Position numbers and translations under genes: made by a program. A stretch of 64,000 bases of DNA from Thraustochytrium sp. TN22 (lineage: Eukaryota; Sar; Bigyra; Thraustochytrida; Thraustochytriidae): the NCBI GenBank assembly GCA_013306675.1, contig JABLUY010000143.1:1-64000 (forward strand). The letters are read 5' to 3'. Of the stretch, positions 48,663 through 57,493 are shown piece by piece (within the stretch, counting starts at the first letter, position 1; every line of letters begins with the position of its first letter). Under the pieces are notes generated by a model, which was given only the letters and a program-made list of their open reading frames with translations, searched no databases and was not told the DNA's origin.

Positions 48663-50597
48663 CTACGCCTCCGCCTCTGCCTCCGCCTCTGCCTCCGCCC
48701 CTGCCTCCGCTGTCTCCGCCACCTCCTGCGCTGTTGCCTCCTGCGCCGTGCACAGCACCTCACGCAGCTTCTCCATCTCTTTCTCCTGGGCCACTTTGGA
48801 TCGGCTGCGACAAGCCATGCCAAAGTCAATGACCGCCGCCCTCTCCTTGGCGGCGTCCCACACGATGTTGCGCAGCGCCACGTCGCCGTGCAGAAACCCG
48901 GCCTTGTGAACCGCCGCCAGTGCAGCGGTTGCCGATTTGGCGACGGCCGCCGTGACGGTGACCTCTCCCGACGAGAGCGACGCCCCCGCCTCCAGCGTGG
49001 CAACCACGTGGCGCCAGCCGGACAGCGGCCCGGCAAAGACGAGCACGGGGATGGCCGTGCCCTGTAGATGCCGCATCCCCTCGTAGGCAGCCATCTCCGC
49101 CTCGTTGAGCGACACGGCATGCTCCGTGTCAGAGGAGTGCTTGCACGCCATGGCGTCCTTGATGTACATGACAGGCAGCCCGCCCCCCAGCGCCAGTCTC
49201 GTCACGCAGCTGAACTCGTTGCTGCTCATGGTCGTATAGCGCGGGTCCCAGGGAAGAGGCTGAAGGCACGCGAAGAGGTCGTGCGGCATCGTGCTCGCAG
49301 CACCCGTGTCGCCAGCGTCAGCGTCAGCGTCAGCGTCAGCGTCAGCGTCAGCGTTGGCGTTGGCGTTGCCATGCTGGGTGCCGGAGAACCGCGCACCGTT
49401 CCTCGTGCCCCCCGTGCCAGCACTGCGGAACGCCAGATACCACTCCGCCGCTTCGTCGGACGCGTGTTCTCTCCATTTGTGCCGCGGTACTCGGGTCCAC
49501 TCATTGCCAACGTGCTCATAAAGTGCGGAGCCTGGCTGTGGCCACAACGTCTCGTCACCTCCGGAAGTCCTGTCGAAGGCTGTGAAGAGAAACGCTAAGT
49601 ACGCCATGCGAGCCGAGTCGACGCCGCGATCCGTGCCACGGTACGGTCTGGTCACCTCCAGGACCGGGTCCGACGGGTCATCCTCGTTGCGGTGGAAGAA
49701 CCACGTTAGCTGCGTCGTGGAGAGTGACGCATACTCAAGCCCAAGCGCGATCATGTAGCCGTACACCTGCGCGAGCCAACCACGGATCGCTCCGCTGTCG
49801 CTCCACGTCGCCAGCAGGTCGTCGCGGTCCTCGGGGAAGGCCATGTCAAGGATGCGCTTGTGCTCATGCACTGCGAAGAACTTGTCTCGGGAGGCACTGC
49901 CTTCAACAACCGAGCGAACCCAGATACCATCCGGTCTTGTGAGGAACATCGTGAGCGACTCCGGGAAGAATCGCACCAGTCCGCTGTTGAAGTGGCGCTG
50001 GACAACCTCTCCGCATTGCGGCGTGAGGTTCACGGTGAAGACATTCATCAGAGAACCCTCGAGCCAATTTGGATTGACGGGGCCGAACGTATCTCGCTCG
50101 CTCGCCGAAATCACCATTGCTCGAGCATCGGCCGGAACAGCGTTCAAGTCAAGGTCCCATGGACCAAGCTTCAGCGCTCCCACAGACCATGCCCTCACGT
50201 AGCTCGCACCGCTCCTACGAGGTGACGATGCGACGATTTCGCCCACACGGGGGTCCTCGCCAACATACATGGGGCGCGCGAACGCGACATCCACGCGCGC
50301 ACCTGTCTGAGCTGCCACCCGTTCGGCTTCCTGGCGACCCAGTTCGGCTTCCTGGCGAGCCAGTGCCTCCTGCTCTGCTCGTTCCTCCGCCCGCTGGCGA
50401 GCGTCAATATCATCGGCTCTTCTGCGGAGATTACGAGCACACCTCGCGTCCATGTGCGGCCAGAAATCGCCATCCGTTGCACGCTCCGCGACCTCGATGA
50501 CCCGATCGTCGCTCATATCATCCACATCGTCCCTATCGATCGCCGCAAACTCCTCCCGTCCCCACTCCGCGACGGGCAGGTGGCGAGGCAGTGGCAT
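48663..50597 (-). CDS. Atypical HGD-type protein kinase-like protein
   Basis: 644 residues; start MPLPRHLPVAEWG at 50597. The N-terminal part is charged and helical (AEERAEQEALARQEAELGRQEAE). The middle domain (YGYMIALGLEYASLSTTQLTWFF) resembles the upstream half of Crinkler/FunK1-type kinases. A simple (Asn/Asp-Ala)n run near 405-430 comes from a 6-bp microsatellite. The C-terminal kinase core has PVMYIKDAM (likely ATP-binding Lys), an alpha-C Glu (NEAEMAAYEGM), catalytic loop HGDVALRNIV (H570, D572, N577) and IDFG (D591). The C-lobe ends about 50 residues after DFG, in a Glu-Ala repeat, as in the shortened kinases of the CRN D2/FunK1 group. Active-site residues are present, so it may be catalytic. 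No signal peptide seen. The family label is an inference from pattern. Confidence 0.65.
   Translation of the reverse strand: MPLPRHLPVAEWGREEFAAIDRDDVDDMSDDRVIEVAERATDGDFWPHMDARCARNLRRRADDIDARQRAEERAEQEALARQEAELGRQEAERVAAQTGARVDVAFARPMYVGEDPRVGEIVASSPRRSGASYVRAWSVGALKLGPWDLDLNAVPADARAMVISASERDTFGPVNPNWLEGSLMNVFTVNLTPQCGEVVQRHFNSGLVRFFPESLTMFLTRPDGIWVRSVVEGSASRDKFFAVHEHKRILDMAFPEDRDDLLATWSDSGAIRGWLAQVYGYMIALGLEYASLSTTQLTWFFHRNEDDPSDPVLEVTRPYRGTDRGVDSARMAYLAFLFTAFDRTSGGDETLWPQPGSALYEHVGNEWTRVPRHKWREHASDEAAEWYLAFRSAGTGGTRNGARFSGTQHGNANANADADADADADADAGDTGAASTMPHDLFACLQPLPWDPRYTTMSSNEFSCVTRLALGGGLPVMYIKDAMACKHSSDTEHAVSLNEAEMAAYEGMRHLQGTAIPVLVFAGPLSGWRHVVATLEAGASLSSGEVTVTAAVAKSATAALAAVHKAGFLHGDVALRNIVWDAAKERAAVIDFGMACRSRSKVAQEKEMEKLREVLCTAQEATAQEVAETAEAGAEAEAEAEAEA
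49309..49375. repeat. 6-bp GTCAGC microsatellite within the kinase-like gene
   Basis: About nine GTCAGC/GTTGGC units on the plus strand encode alternating Asp/Asn-Ala on the minus strand. The EF-hand protein has the same dipeptide run (about 42230-42270). Confidence 0.9.
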
Positions 50598-50970
50598 GGT
50601 GGCTTCGGTCAAGGGCGCCCTCGCCACTCTCCCCTCTCTCCGCGCTGCCGCCGCTGCCGCCACCGCTGCCGCCGCACGCACGCACGCCCGCACGCCCGCC
50701 CCCCCCGCCGCCCGCCGCCCCCCCGCCCGCCCCCGCGCCCGCGCACGCACGCACGCACGCAAGCCCCTTCGCCCGGGCCTGCCTCCCTCCCTCGATTGCG
50801 TTCTGCACCGCGCCCGCCGCCCGTGGCACGCGCGGTGCTTGCGCGTGCCTGCGTGCCTGCGTGGCTGTTCACGTTCGTACGAACTGTTCTAACTATTTCA
50901 AAGTTTGATGCCATGTGACTCATGATGTTCGGAACTAGTAACTAACTTGCTCACACTGGCAGTCGGCTAG
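50598..50970. other. Spacer with C-rich, G-quadruplex-prone tract
   Basis: 373 bp upstream of the kinase-like start. The tract 50699-50760 is almost pure C with GCACGC repeats after it. A CTAG palindrome at 50965-50980 overlaps the stop codon of the next gene. Confidence 0.7.
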
Positions 50971-50980
50971 CTAGCTAGCA
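50965..50980. repeat. CTAG palindrome containing a stop codon
   Basis: GGCTAGCTAGCTAGCA. The TAG stop of the minus-strand helical-repeat gene (50971-50973) lies inside it. Confidence 0.8.
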
Positions 50981-52410
50981 AATGATGCAGAGGGCTGCGC
51001 CACCACAGCACATTTCTCCACCGGCGCGTCGAGTTCTGCGCGGCGCTCGTCAGCGATCCGCTTGACCGCAAGCGCCATCGCCTTGAGGGGCGCGTCGTCG
51101 CCAGCGCCGGCGCCGGCGCCGCGGCCGCCGTCGATGCTGACCAGGTCCGCAGGCCCGACGCCAAGCTCCACCAGCATGCCCGCCAGCGTCTCACAGCACT
51201 TGCTCGTGTTGGCGCCGTTGAGCAGCACCAGCGCGCGGCCCGCAGTGGCCTGCAGGTCGCGCTCGTGGCCCTCTTGCATGCAGCTCCTCAGGAAGGGCAC
51301 CAGCGCCTCCGCCTGCGACGTCTGCAGCACGATGCCAGGCGCGCGGTACGACGCGAGCGTCTCCGCCAGCCCTGCCATGGCGAGCAGCGCGTCCGGGTCC
51401 GACTCCTTGGCAAACTTGGTGATGCCCTCCAGCGCGCCAAGCTGCACCACTTGCGCAGCGTGGCCCTGTCCCAAGCGAGCGGCGGCACGCAGCGCCACGA
51501 GGCTCGAGCGCAGGGTCGGCAGCCAGCGCAGGCCTGCCAGTTCGTCCAGGCAGCGGTTCATCACCTTGCACAGCACGCCCACGATCTCCAGCAGCGTCAC
51601 GTCATCCAGGCTGCGCAAGGAGGGGGCCGCGCACGCCGTCTCTGGCAGCACGTGCTGCTGGCCGCCAACAATCACGCTGCACAGCGCGCCAAGGCACGCG
51701 AGCGACGCTGACGGGAAGGAGCGTGCGCGCTCCACGTCCTCCACCATGGACACCATGAAGCGCAGCACGCTCGCGTGGTTGGTGAGCGCGTCCTGGCGGA
51801 AGGCTCGCGACGTCGCGAAGAGAGTGCCATACGCCACCGTCGCTGACTCGTACAGCTCTGACTCAGGCACGATGTTGCGACGCAGCACGCTATCCAGTCG
51901 CGTCACCATCTCCGCACGCGCAGCCCTGTCCGTGGAAGCGGACGCGTTGTCGATGAGCGCCGTCAGCCCTGCAGCCGCCAGCGCCGCACTCTCGCTCAGC
52001 AGCTGCACCGTCTTCTTCGACGGGTCGTGCGACTCCGACGGGTCGTGCGACTCGACCATCAGCGTCAGCAGCAGGTTGTCCACGCCATTGTCCCGGTACA
52101 GGTCGAAGAGCGCGGCGTGGCGCGTCAGCCCCACCACTGCCTGTAACGTTAGTGCCAGCTCACGCTCGTCCTCGGACAGAAATCCGCCCCTCAGGTCGTC
52201 CGCCAGCAGTGCTGCCGCCGCAATGCAGCACTTGGCAACGTACGAGTCAGGCCCGACACCGCCGCCCACCGCCACCTCCCCCTTACTACCCTCGCTGTGC
52301 AGCACCCGTACCAGCATGTCCAGCAGCGCAGTGCGCTCGCAGTCAGTGTCCCTGCCCGCAGGAACGGGAAAACTCACCACCACGCCCGCATCAAGACACG
52401 GGTTCGTCAT
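50971..52410 (-). CDS. Helical-repeat (armadillo-like) protein of unknown function
   Basis: 479 residues if it starts at 52410 (MTNPCLDAG). The frame is open further upstream, but that part lies opposite the Atg8-like gene and reads as its antisense. The sequence is alanine/leucine-rich with repeated amphipathic helices (LLEIVGVLCKVMNRCLDELAGL, SLVALRAAARLGQGHAAQVVQLGALEGITKF), the style of armadillo/HEAT-type solenoids. An 18-nt duplication gives SHDPSE-SHDPSK near residue 125. No catalytic motif or transmembrane segment is visible. ARM-like proteins usually act as interaction scaffolds. Its start lies only 12 bp from that of the divergent Atg8-like gene, so the two may share a promoter, or one start is misplaced. 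An alternative start is the Met of MLVRVLHSEG at about residue 32. Confidence 0.6.
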   Translation of the reverse strand: MTNPCLDAGVVVSFPVPAGRDTDCERTALLDMLVRVLHSEGSKGEVAVGGGVGPDSYVAKCCIAAAALLADDLRGGFLSEDERELALTLQAVVGLTRHAALFDLYRDNGVDNLLLTLMVESHDPSESHDPSKKTVQLLSESAALAAAGLTALIDNASASTDRAARAEMVTRLDSVLRRNIVPESELYESATVAYGTLFATSRAFRQDALTNHASVLRFMVSMVEDVERARSFPSASLACLGALCSVIVGGQQHVLPETACAAPSLRSLDDVTLLEIVGVLCKVMNRCLDELAGLRWLPTLRSSLVALRAAARLGQGHAAQVVQLGALEGITKFAKESDPDALLAMAGLAETLASYRAPGIVLQTSQAEALVPFLRSCMQEGHERDLQATAGRALVLLNGANTSKCCETLAGMLVELGVGPADLVSIDGGRGAGAGAGDDAPLKAMALAVKRIADERRAELDAPVEKCAVVAQPSASFAS

Positions 52411-52422
52411 CTTCTGGAAAGC

Positions 52423-52746
52423 ATGGTGCCTGCTGCAACGAAGCAGTCCCGGGTAGCTTATTTCAAGCGCGAGTACCCGAACCACGTACCCCTCTTCGTC
52501 GGCATGGACGGCGCACTGTACCGCTATGTGCTGGAGCGTGAGAGCACGTTTGGCCAGTTCATGTACGCCTTCCGTCGCCGCGTGACGCTCGACAAGTCGG
52601 CAGGCATCATCGCGAACCTGGAGGTGGAGGGCGGCGGCGCTTGCATGCCTGCCATGTCTAGCAACGTTGGGCAGCTTGCGGACCAGTTCATGCACAAGGA
52701 TGGTTACCTCTGCGTCACGCTATCACGAGAGAGCACGTTTGGTTGA
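52423..52746 (+). CDS. Atg8/LC3-like ubiquitin-fold protein, short and divergent
   Basis: 107 residues from ATG 52423. It aligns with Atg8 along its length: YFKREYPNHVPLFV matches the RIADRFPNRIPVI region, YRYVLERESTFGQFMYAFRRRV matches [21 protein letters not shown], and KDGYLCVTLSRESTFG matches EDGFLYVTYSGENTFG. The protein ends exactly at the glycine that Atg4 normally exposes, so it would need no C-terminal processing before lipidation to phosphatidylethanolamine. The N-terminal alpha-1 helix of typical Atg8 (about 15 residues) is absent or in an unseen upstream exon. In the family the protein acts on autophagosome membranes. The region between strands 3 and 4 is divergent (EVEGGGACMPAMSS). 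It may be a paralogue of a canonical Atg8 elsewhere. It is divergent from the helical-repeat gene. Confidence 0.75.
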   Translation: MVPAATKQSRVAYFKREYPNHVPLFVGMDGALYRYVLERESTFGQFMYAFRRRVTLDKSAGIIANLEVEGGGACMPAMSSNVGQLADQFMHKDGYLCVTLSRESTFG

Positions 52747-52751
52747 CAAAT

Positions 52752-52813
52752 TACGCTACGCTACGCTACGCCACGCCACGCCACGCCACGCCACGCCACG
52801 CCACGCCACGCTA
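52752..52813. repeat. 5-bp tandem repeat CTACG/CCACG
   Basis: About twelve uninterrupted pentamers, starting six bases after the Atg8-like stop codon. Confidence 0.95.
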
Positions 52814-52814
52814 C

Positions 52815-53280
52815 ACAAAGCCATTGCCGAGGCGCAAGTTAAAGTGCACGGGCGGCGCTTGCCCGTGCCGGTGAAGAAACGAGCTGTTCTGCGCGACGGC
52901 GAGCTCGCTTGTGCGCAGGTCGTAGACGCCACTGCTGAGGGTGTTGTCGGAGAAGACGTACTCATGCACGTTGCCAATCTTCCACGTCCGTGTCGCGGTT
53001 CACGACGGTGCCGTACACCTTGAAGCGGTCCATGATGAAGCGCCACTCCGCCTCCTCCTTGTTGATGACGGCGCCGTCCTTGCCCGTCTTGGCGAACTTC
53101 TTGAGCGCCACCGACGCCACGTCCGGGTCGTTGAGGACGCGCCAGCCGCCATTCTTTGAGGTGTCCGCGAGCCAGTCGTTGAGGCGCGCTGCATGTTCCA
53201 GATGATGGGGCGGTCGATGATGCTCACGTCCATGAAGCCAACCTGCCCTCGAGTCCACGTGCGTGATCTGTACATTACTT
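52815..53280 (-). pseudogene. Decayed gene fragment of unknown identity
   Basis: Three coding-quality stretches follow one another on the minus strand in different frames: VGFMDVSIIDRPIIWNMQ (about 53250-53190), RLNDWLADTSKNGGWRVL through NRDTDV (about 53190-52985) and KIGNVHEYVFSDNTLSSG to LRLGNGFV-stop (about 52985-52818). Their order and spacing fit one protein interrupted by at least two frame changes. No start codon or family is recognised. Either a pseudogene or a region of sequence error. Confidence 0.5.
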
Positions 53281-53553
53281 GTTGAACTGTAGCTTATGTG
53301 TGTTTGATGTGCGTTTTCTGGTGCTTGGGACACCTTGGTGTTCATGCTCCACTCCACGACAAGGCCAACATGCAAGCATCACCTTGTCTTGTCATGGCCT
53401 CGTCCTGTCCATGGCTTCGTCCTGTCCGTGGCCTCGTCCTGTCCATGGCCTCGCCCGGTGCATGGCCTCGCCCTGGTCACCACCTCGCCTTGTCGTGTGC
53501 TCGGTACGGATATTTGGTGAATAAGGCCCGCCTCGTCCTCCTGGCGTGGCGCA
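53281..53553. other. Spacer with an 18-bp tandem repeat
   Basis: Between the decayed fragment and the Skp1-like gene. ATGGCCTCGTCCTGTCC-type units repeat at about 53393-53490. Confidence 0.75.
53393..53490. repeat. 18-bp degenerate tandem repeat
   Basis: Five to six copies of a unit close to CCATGGCCTCGTCCTGTC, decaying toward the right. Confidence 0.85.
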
Positions 53554-54156
53554 TCACTCGTCAGCCTCGTCAGGCGCAGGGTCTTCGGCTGTATCCGGAC
53601 CGAGCTCCCACTTGTTGAAGCTGTTAACCAAGTTCTCCTGCTCCTGGGTGAGGTTTTGGGGCGCACCAAAGGCCTCGACGCGCTCCTTGTCGGTCATGCC
53701 CTTGATGTCGGCGGCCACCTTGGCGCAGGCAAGATCGAGGAGCGGCGGGATGTCGAGGTAGTTGGCGCTGGCAATGAGCGCGAAGAGCTGGTCGCGAGGG
53801 CGTGCGACAAAGTCACAGTACCAGGGTGGGATGTAATCCGAGAGGACGGGGCTGATGAGCGGCTTCTCAAAGTCCGGGAGCGGGTCGGCGGCGTTCCTCT
53901 CGCAGAACTCGAGCACAAGGCGCAGCGTCTCACCCTTGACGTTGGGCAGCGGCACGTCCGGCACCTCGTCGTCCTCGCACTCCTCGATCATCTCCCTGAT
54001 GAGCGCGCTCTGTCGCGCCACGGCCCTGCGCACGACGACCTCCTCGCCGTCGGCGCTCATGAGCCGGCACACGGCCGCGGCATCGCCGGCAGCATCCGCG
54101 TCGGCCGTCGGCGGCGCCGCGCCGGCGGTCGGCTCGCTGGCGTCTGGCTGCGCCAT
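53554..54156 (-). CDS. Divergent Skp1 paralogue
   Basis: 200 residues. It matches Skp1 in order: CRLMSADGEEVVVRRAVARQSALIREMIE (BTB/POZ-like start), VPDVPLPNVKGETLRLVLEFCERN, FALIASANYLDIPPLLDLACAKVAADIKG and a C-terminal helix ending VNSFNKWEL. It differs from the canonical neighbour at 54933-55451 by a 28-residue Ala/Pro-rich N-terminal extension, loss of the WCE C-terminal motif and an acidic tail. Skp1 links F-box proteins to cullin-1 in SCF ubiquitin ligases. Changes in the C-terminal F-box-binding helices suggest a different set of F-box partners; that is inference. Tandem duplication with the neighbour is clear from strand and spacing. Confidence 0.85.
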   Translation of the reverse strand: MAQPDASEPTAGAAPPTADADAAGDAAAVCRLMSADGEEVVVRRAVARQSALIREMIEECEDDEVPDVPLPNVKGETLRLVLEFCERNAADPLPDFEKPLISPVLSDYIPPWYCDFVARPRDQLFALIASANYLDIPPLLDLACAKVAADIKGMTDKERVEAFGAPQNLTQEQENLVNSFNKWELGPDTAEDPAPDEADE

Positions 54157-54932
54157 GCTGCCTGCCCGGCTGCCCGGCTGCCCGGCTGCGCCGTCTTGGC
54201 CGTCCTGTCTCGCGGGCCCGTTCTGGGTCTGTGCCAGCCAGGCCAGGCCTTGTCAGCGAGCGAGCGCGTCAAAGTCACGCCGCAGCTCGGTCAAGGTCGT
54301 GCAGGTCGCCTACGCGGCCTACGCCAGCAAAGGGCCTCGAGCACGCTCGACGAGCGGTCCTTTTCTCGAGCATGCCTTTCGAGCGACTCGAGCGAGCTCT
54401 CCAGCCGAAATTAGAATGGAGGACAAGCACCCTCCCTTGATAGATAGATAGAGAAGGACGACTCGGAGCGTCTCGGCCAAGCCTGACGGCCATCTCGAAC
54501 AGTGGCGCACGCGACAAGCCAAGGCAGCGGAGAGGACCCTTGCCATGGAAAAACAATTTTGTTGAAGCTCTTGTGTTCGTGGAGGTGTTTGTTAGTACGG
54601 GCAGGCAGAAATCATCTCGACAGCCTCGACGCCAGCAGACAGACGGACGTGCCGTGCCGTGCCGTGTCATGCAATGCAGGGAGTCAGGCAGGCAGGCGTC
54701 GGGGCCAGCGGGTCTCTCAATAGCTAGTTGGCCTGGAGCCGGGGTGCAGAGAGCCACGAAACCTGGCAGGTTTGTGCGCCCTCATACCCGCGTGCTCGGA
54801 TACCAGCAGCTCGCTTGCGCTGGGGCAGGCACCGCAGAAGAAGAAAAACAAAGCAGAATGCGGCCGGGTGCGCCAGCTAGGCTGGCGGCTCAGACTCGGG
54901 CTTTCCTTCTGTTCTCCTTTCTTTTTTTTTGT
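54157..54932. other. Spacer between the Skp1 paralogues
   Basis: 776 bp with short tandem repeats (CCCGGCTGCCCGGCTG near 54166-54190, GATAGATAGATA near 54440-54452, GTGCCGTGCC near 54648-54666) and no gene. It includes the promoter of the divergent Skp1 copy. Confidence 0.6.
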
Positions 54933-55451
54933 TTACTGCGGCTGGGTCTCCTCGCACCACTTGTTCTCCTCGCGCACACGGGACTCCTCCTCCGGAGTGA
55001 AGTCATTGACGATGTTGAAGGTCTCGCGAATCTCCTCGGGCGTCTTGTTCTTGATCATAGAGGCGACCTTGGCGCAGGTCAGGTCGAGCAGAGGCTTAAT
55101 GTCGAGGTAGTTGGCGGCGAGAATAAGCTCGAAGAGCGTCTCCTGGTCGATGTCCACGAACTTGGCATCCCACTCCGAGACGACCTCGTTCATGTTGTTG
55201 CTCTTGAGCGGCTTTTCGATCTCCTGCATGGGCTCGTTCACGTGGTGCTTGCAGAACTCAATCACCTTCTCGAGCACCTTGCTGGCCACGTTCGGCAGCG
55301 GAATCTCAGGGTTCGTCTCGTCGCCGTTATCCTCGTCCGTCATCTCCTTGACGAGCACGCTCATCTGCGCCACCTCCATGGGCACCTCGAACTTGGTGCC
55401 CTCCTTGCTCAGGAGGGTGCAGTTGCCCTTGCTGGCCACGAAGTCCGCCAT
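54933..55451 (-). CDS. SKP1: Skp1, SCF ubiquitin-ligase adaptor
   Basis: 172 residues, slightly longer than human Skp1 (163). The N-terminal BTB/POZ-like domain (TLLSKEGTKFEVPMEVAQMSVLVKEM) is followed by the hallmark IPLPNVASKVLEKVIEFCKHH, then TLFELILAANYLDIKPLLDLTCAKVASMIKNKTPEEIRETFNI and the C-terminal EENKWCEE that contacts F-box proteins. These segments are kept at family strength, so this should be the functional housekeeping copy bridging Cul1 and F-box proteins. The start MADFVASKG at 55451 is preceded by a 12-C run at 55543-55554 in the presumed 5' untranslated or promoter region. Confidence 0.96.
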   Translation of the reverse strand: MADFVASKGNCTLLSKEGTKFEVPMEVAQMSVLVKEMTDEDNGDETNPEIPLPNVASKVLEKVIEFCKHHVNEPMQEIEKPLKSNNMNEVVSEWDAKFVDIDQETLFELILAANYLDIKPLLDLTCAKVASMIKNKTPEEIRETFNIVNDFTPEEESRVREENKWCEETQPQ

Positions 55452-56984
55452 TGTGCTAGCTGGGGCGCGGGGTCTCGCTGACTCCTCTTCTGCTGAGCGC
55501 GTCGCCTGCGTCGTCAGTCGTCAAATCCTCGCCTCCTTGTTGCCCCCCCCCCCCTCTCCATCGCGCCAGATAGATCTTCTCCACGGCCTCAACGAGGTCC
55601 ACGTCGCCTGCGTTTCGCGTGGTCGTCGTCCACGCGGCCGCCGTTGCGCTCTGCGCGCTCGCGAGCGCCCCATGCGTCACGGAAGCGCGGCGGGAGCGCG
55701 GGCGGGAGTCGTGGCCGCGCTCCCGCCGCGCTCCCGCCGCGCTCCTGCGGCGCTCCCGCGGCGGACCCCTTGGAAAGCCTCGCTCATGGCGGGCGCGTGC
55801 ATCCGCAGCCTCGCCTTTGTTCCGCCAAATTCCTTTCGCCAGCGGCCGCCGCCGCCGCTGGGCGGGGCGGCGCCGGCGGCGCGCGGCGCGGGCGCCGCGC
55901 CGCGCGCCGCCGCGCCGCTGCGCGCGCACGTACCTGGTGCTGCCGAGGAAAAGAATCGAAAGAAAGCTGTCTGCCGCGTGGCGCCGCCTACCGACCGGCC
56001 GCTCAAGCGGCTCGGCGCTAACTGCGAACGGCTTGGCCTTGCAAGTCGAACTTATCTTGTCGCAAGTGGGCCCTGGCCCTTGCGCGGCCTTGGCTCCGCT
56101 TTGCAGACCTCACAGCGGAACGCAAAGCCAAGAGAGAGGCCGCGCCGCGTCCGCCGCGCATCCGCCTGCGCAACCAAAGCCGCAGCCAGGCAGGCAGGCG
56201 GCCGGCGAGCACTGCACATCCCAGACGCAATCATGGCAAGCGCTCGCCTCCTGTCTGGCTCGGAGGTCACGGTGCCGGAGAGAAGAACCTTGGTTCTGGT
56301 CGAGAACGGCCGCGCAACGCGGGACCCGGTTCCATGCTAGCTAAGTAAGTACTACTACCACCATCCAAGGTGGTTGCGGCGCGTTGCGGCTACCCGCACG
56401 AAAACGAGCACGCGGCCGCGGAGCCCGTGTGAAACAAGACCACTGGCAGATCGCAAAAGGACAACCCCGCCCCGGCGGGGTCTTGCGATCATCGTCGTCG
56501 CAGCATGGTGCTGCAGCGGTGGTGAGAGGGTTCTGGCCGGCAAGGGCCGGTGAGTGACGGTTAGTACTCTCGTGCGGATTCAGGGCGGCGCGCGCGCACC
56601 TGGGAGTCACGGGCAAGCCGCCTCGGCCATTCACGCGTTCTGTAGCCACGAGGGGCGCCGCAAGGCACCACAAGCCGCCACAAGCCGCCACAAGCTGATG
56701 CTTTTCCAAGTACGCGGGTTGGTCAAGTGCCTGCGCCAACTTGAGCATGTCCGAGTCGCCGTCTTGTTGCCGGGCCTCTAAAGTTTCGCGCGATCTTGAA
56801 AAGCTTGTTGCGCTGCCGGCGCCGCCGACGCTTGGCGCCCACCGGGATGGCCACGCGGTATTGAACTACATTACGGCCAAAACTACGAATCCGGCGCTTG
56901 CCGTGGAGGCGCTCAGCGTGCACACTCTCGCACGAGGCTAGAGCGCATGCGGCGCTAACACGGCTGACTCAGGCTGTAGAGCGG
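55452..56984. other. Long GC-rich spacer
   Basis: 1.5 kb. It contains the Skp1 promoter side with a 12-C run (55543-55554), GCGCTCCCGCCGCGCTCC-type repeats (about 55680-55770), a GC-block (55840-55930) and a CACAAGCCGC repeat (about 56665-56695). No convincing gene on either strand. Confidence 0.6.
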
Positions 56985-57390
56985 CGTGGCAAGCGACGAA
57001 GAGAAATGTTCACACTTCTCAGCCGACGGCGGTAGGTGCGCATCACTGCCTGCGCATTTTGCAAGTGAGGGTCACCAGGGTCCAATGCCTCGCGCCAAAT
57101 GCTTTCGGCTTGCCGAGTTTTGGCGTTTGTAATGTATGCCGGCCATGCTGTGAAGGGAGCCCGCCAGGAGAAGACGTCGCGGACCGAGGGCTTCTTGCCG
57201 TATCGACGCAGCGTCTTCAAAGCACCGCAGCGCATCTTCCTGACGGTTCTGTCTATTGCACACCATGCCCATGTCTTGAAGTGCTCTCGCCACATCAGCA
57301 TGCCGCGGTCCAAGCGCTTCTCGCCGAATTGACAAAGGTTCTCTCAGAGTACCGCTGTGCGAGGGCAGCAGGTGACATGGGAATGGGCAT
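56985..57390 (-). pseudogene. Kinesin-light-chain-type TPR gene fragment, frame-broken
   Basis: Tetratricopeptide sequence of the KLC/nephrocystin style is spread over changing frames: ALAQRYSERT (about 57375-57340), then LSIRREALGPRHADVARAL, DMGMVCNRQNRQEDALRCFE and DAASIRQEALGPR (57335-57200), then AESIWREALDPGDPHLQNAQAV (about 57105-57030) in another frame. This represents about three TPR units of roughly 42 residues. At least two frame breaks and no complete ends indicate a relic of a larger TPR protein. TPR arrays of this kind mediate protein interactions. Confidence 0.65.
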
Positions 57391-57493
57391 GTATCGTCTC
57401 ACTCTCGGCCTGCCCTCAGCTCTTGCGACAACAAAAAGAACACGAGAGGGCCAAAGACAGGGCAGGCGTGCCGCGCTCAACTTACCCACATCA

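Noticed and set aside
52411-52695. N-terminal extension of the helical-repeat protein
   Set aside because: It is the exact antisense of the Atg8-like gene and shows no independent protein-like pattern.
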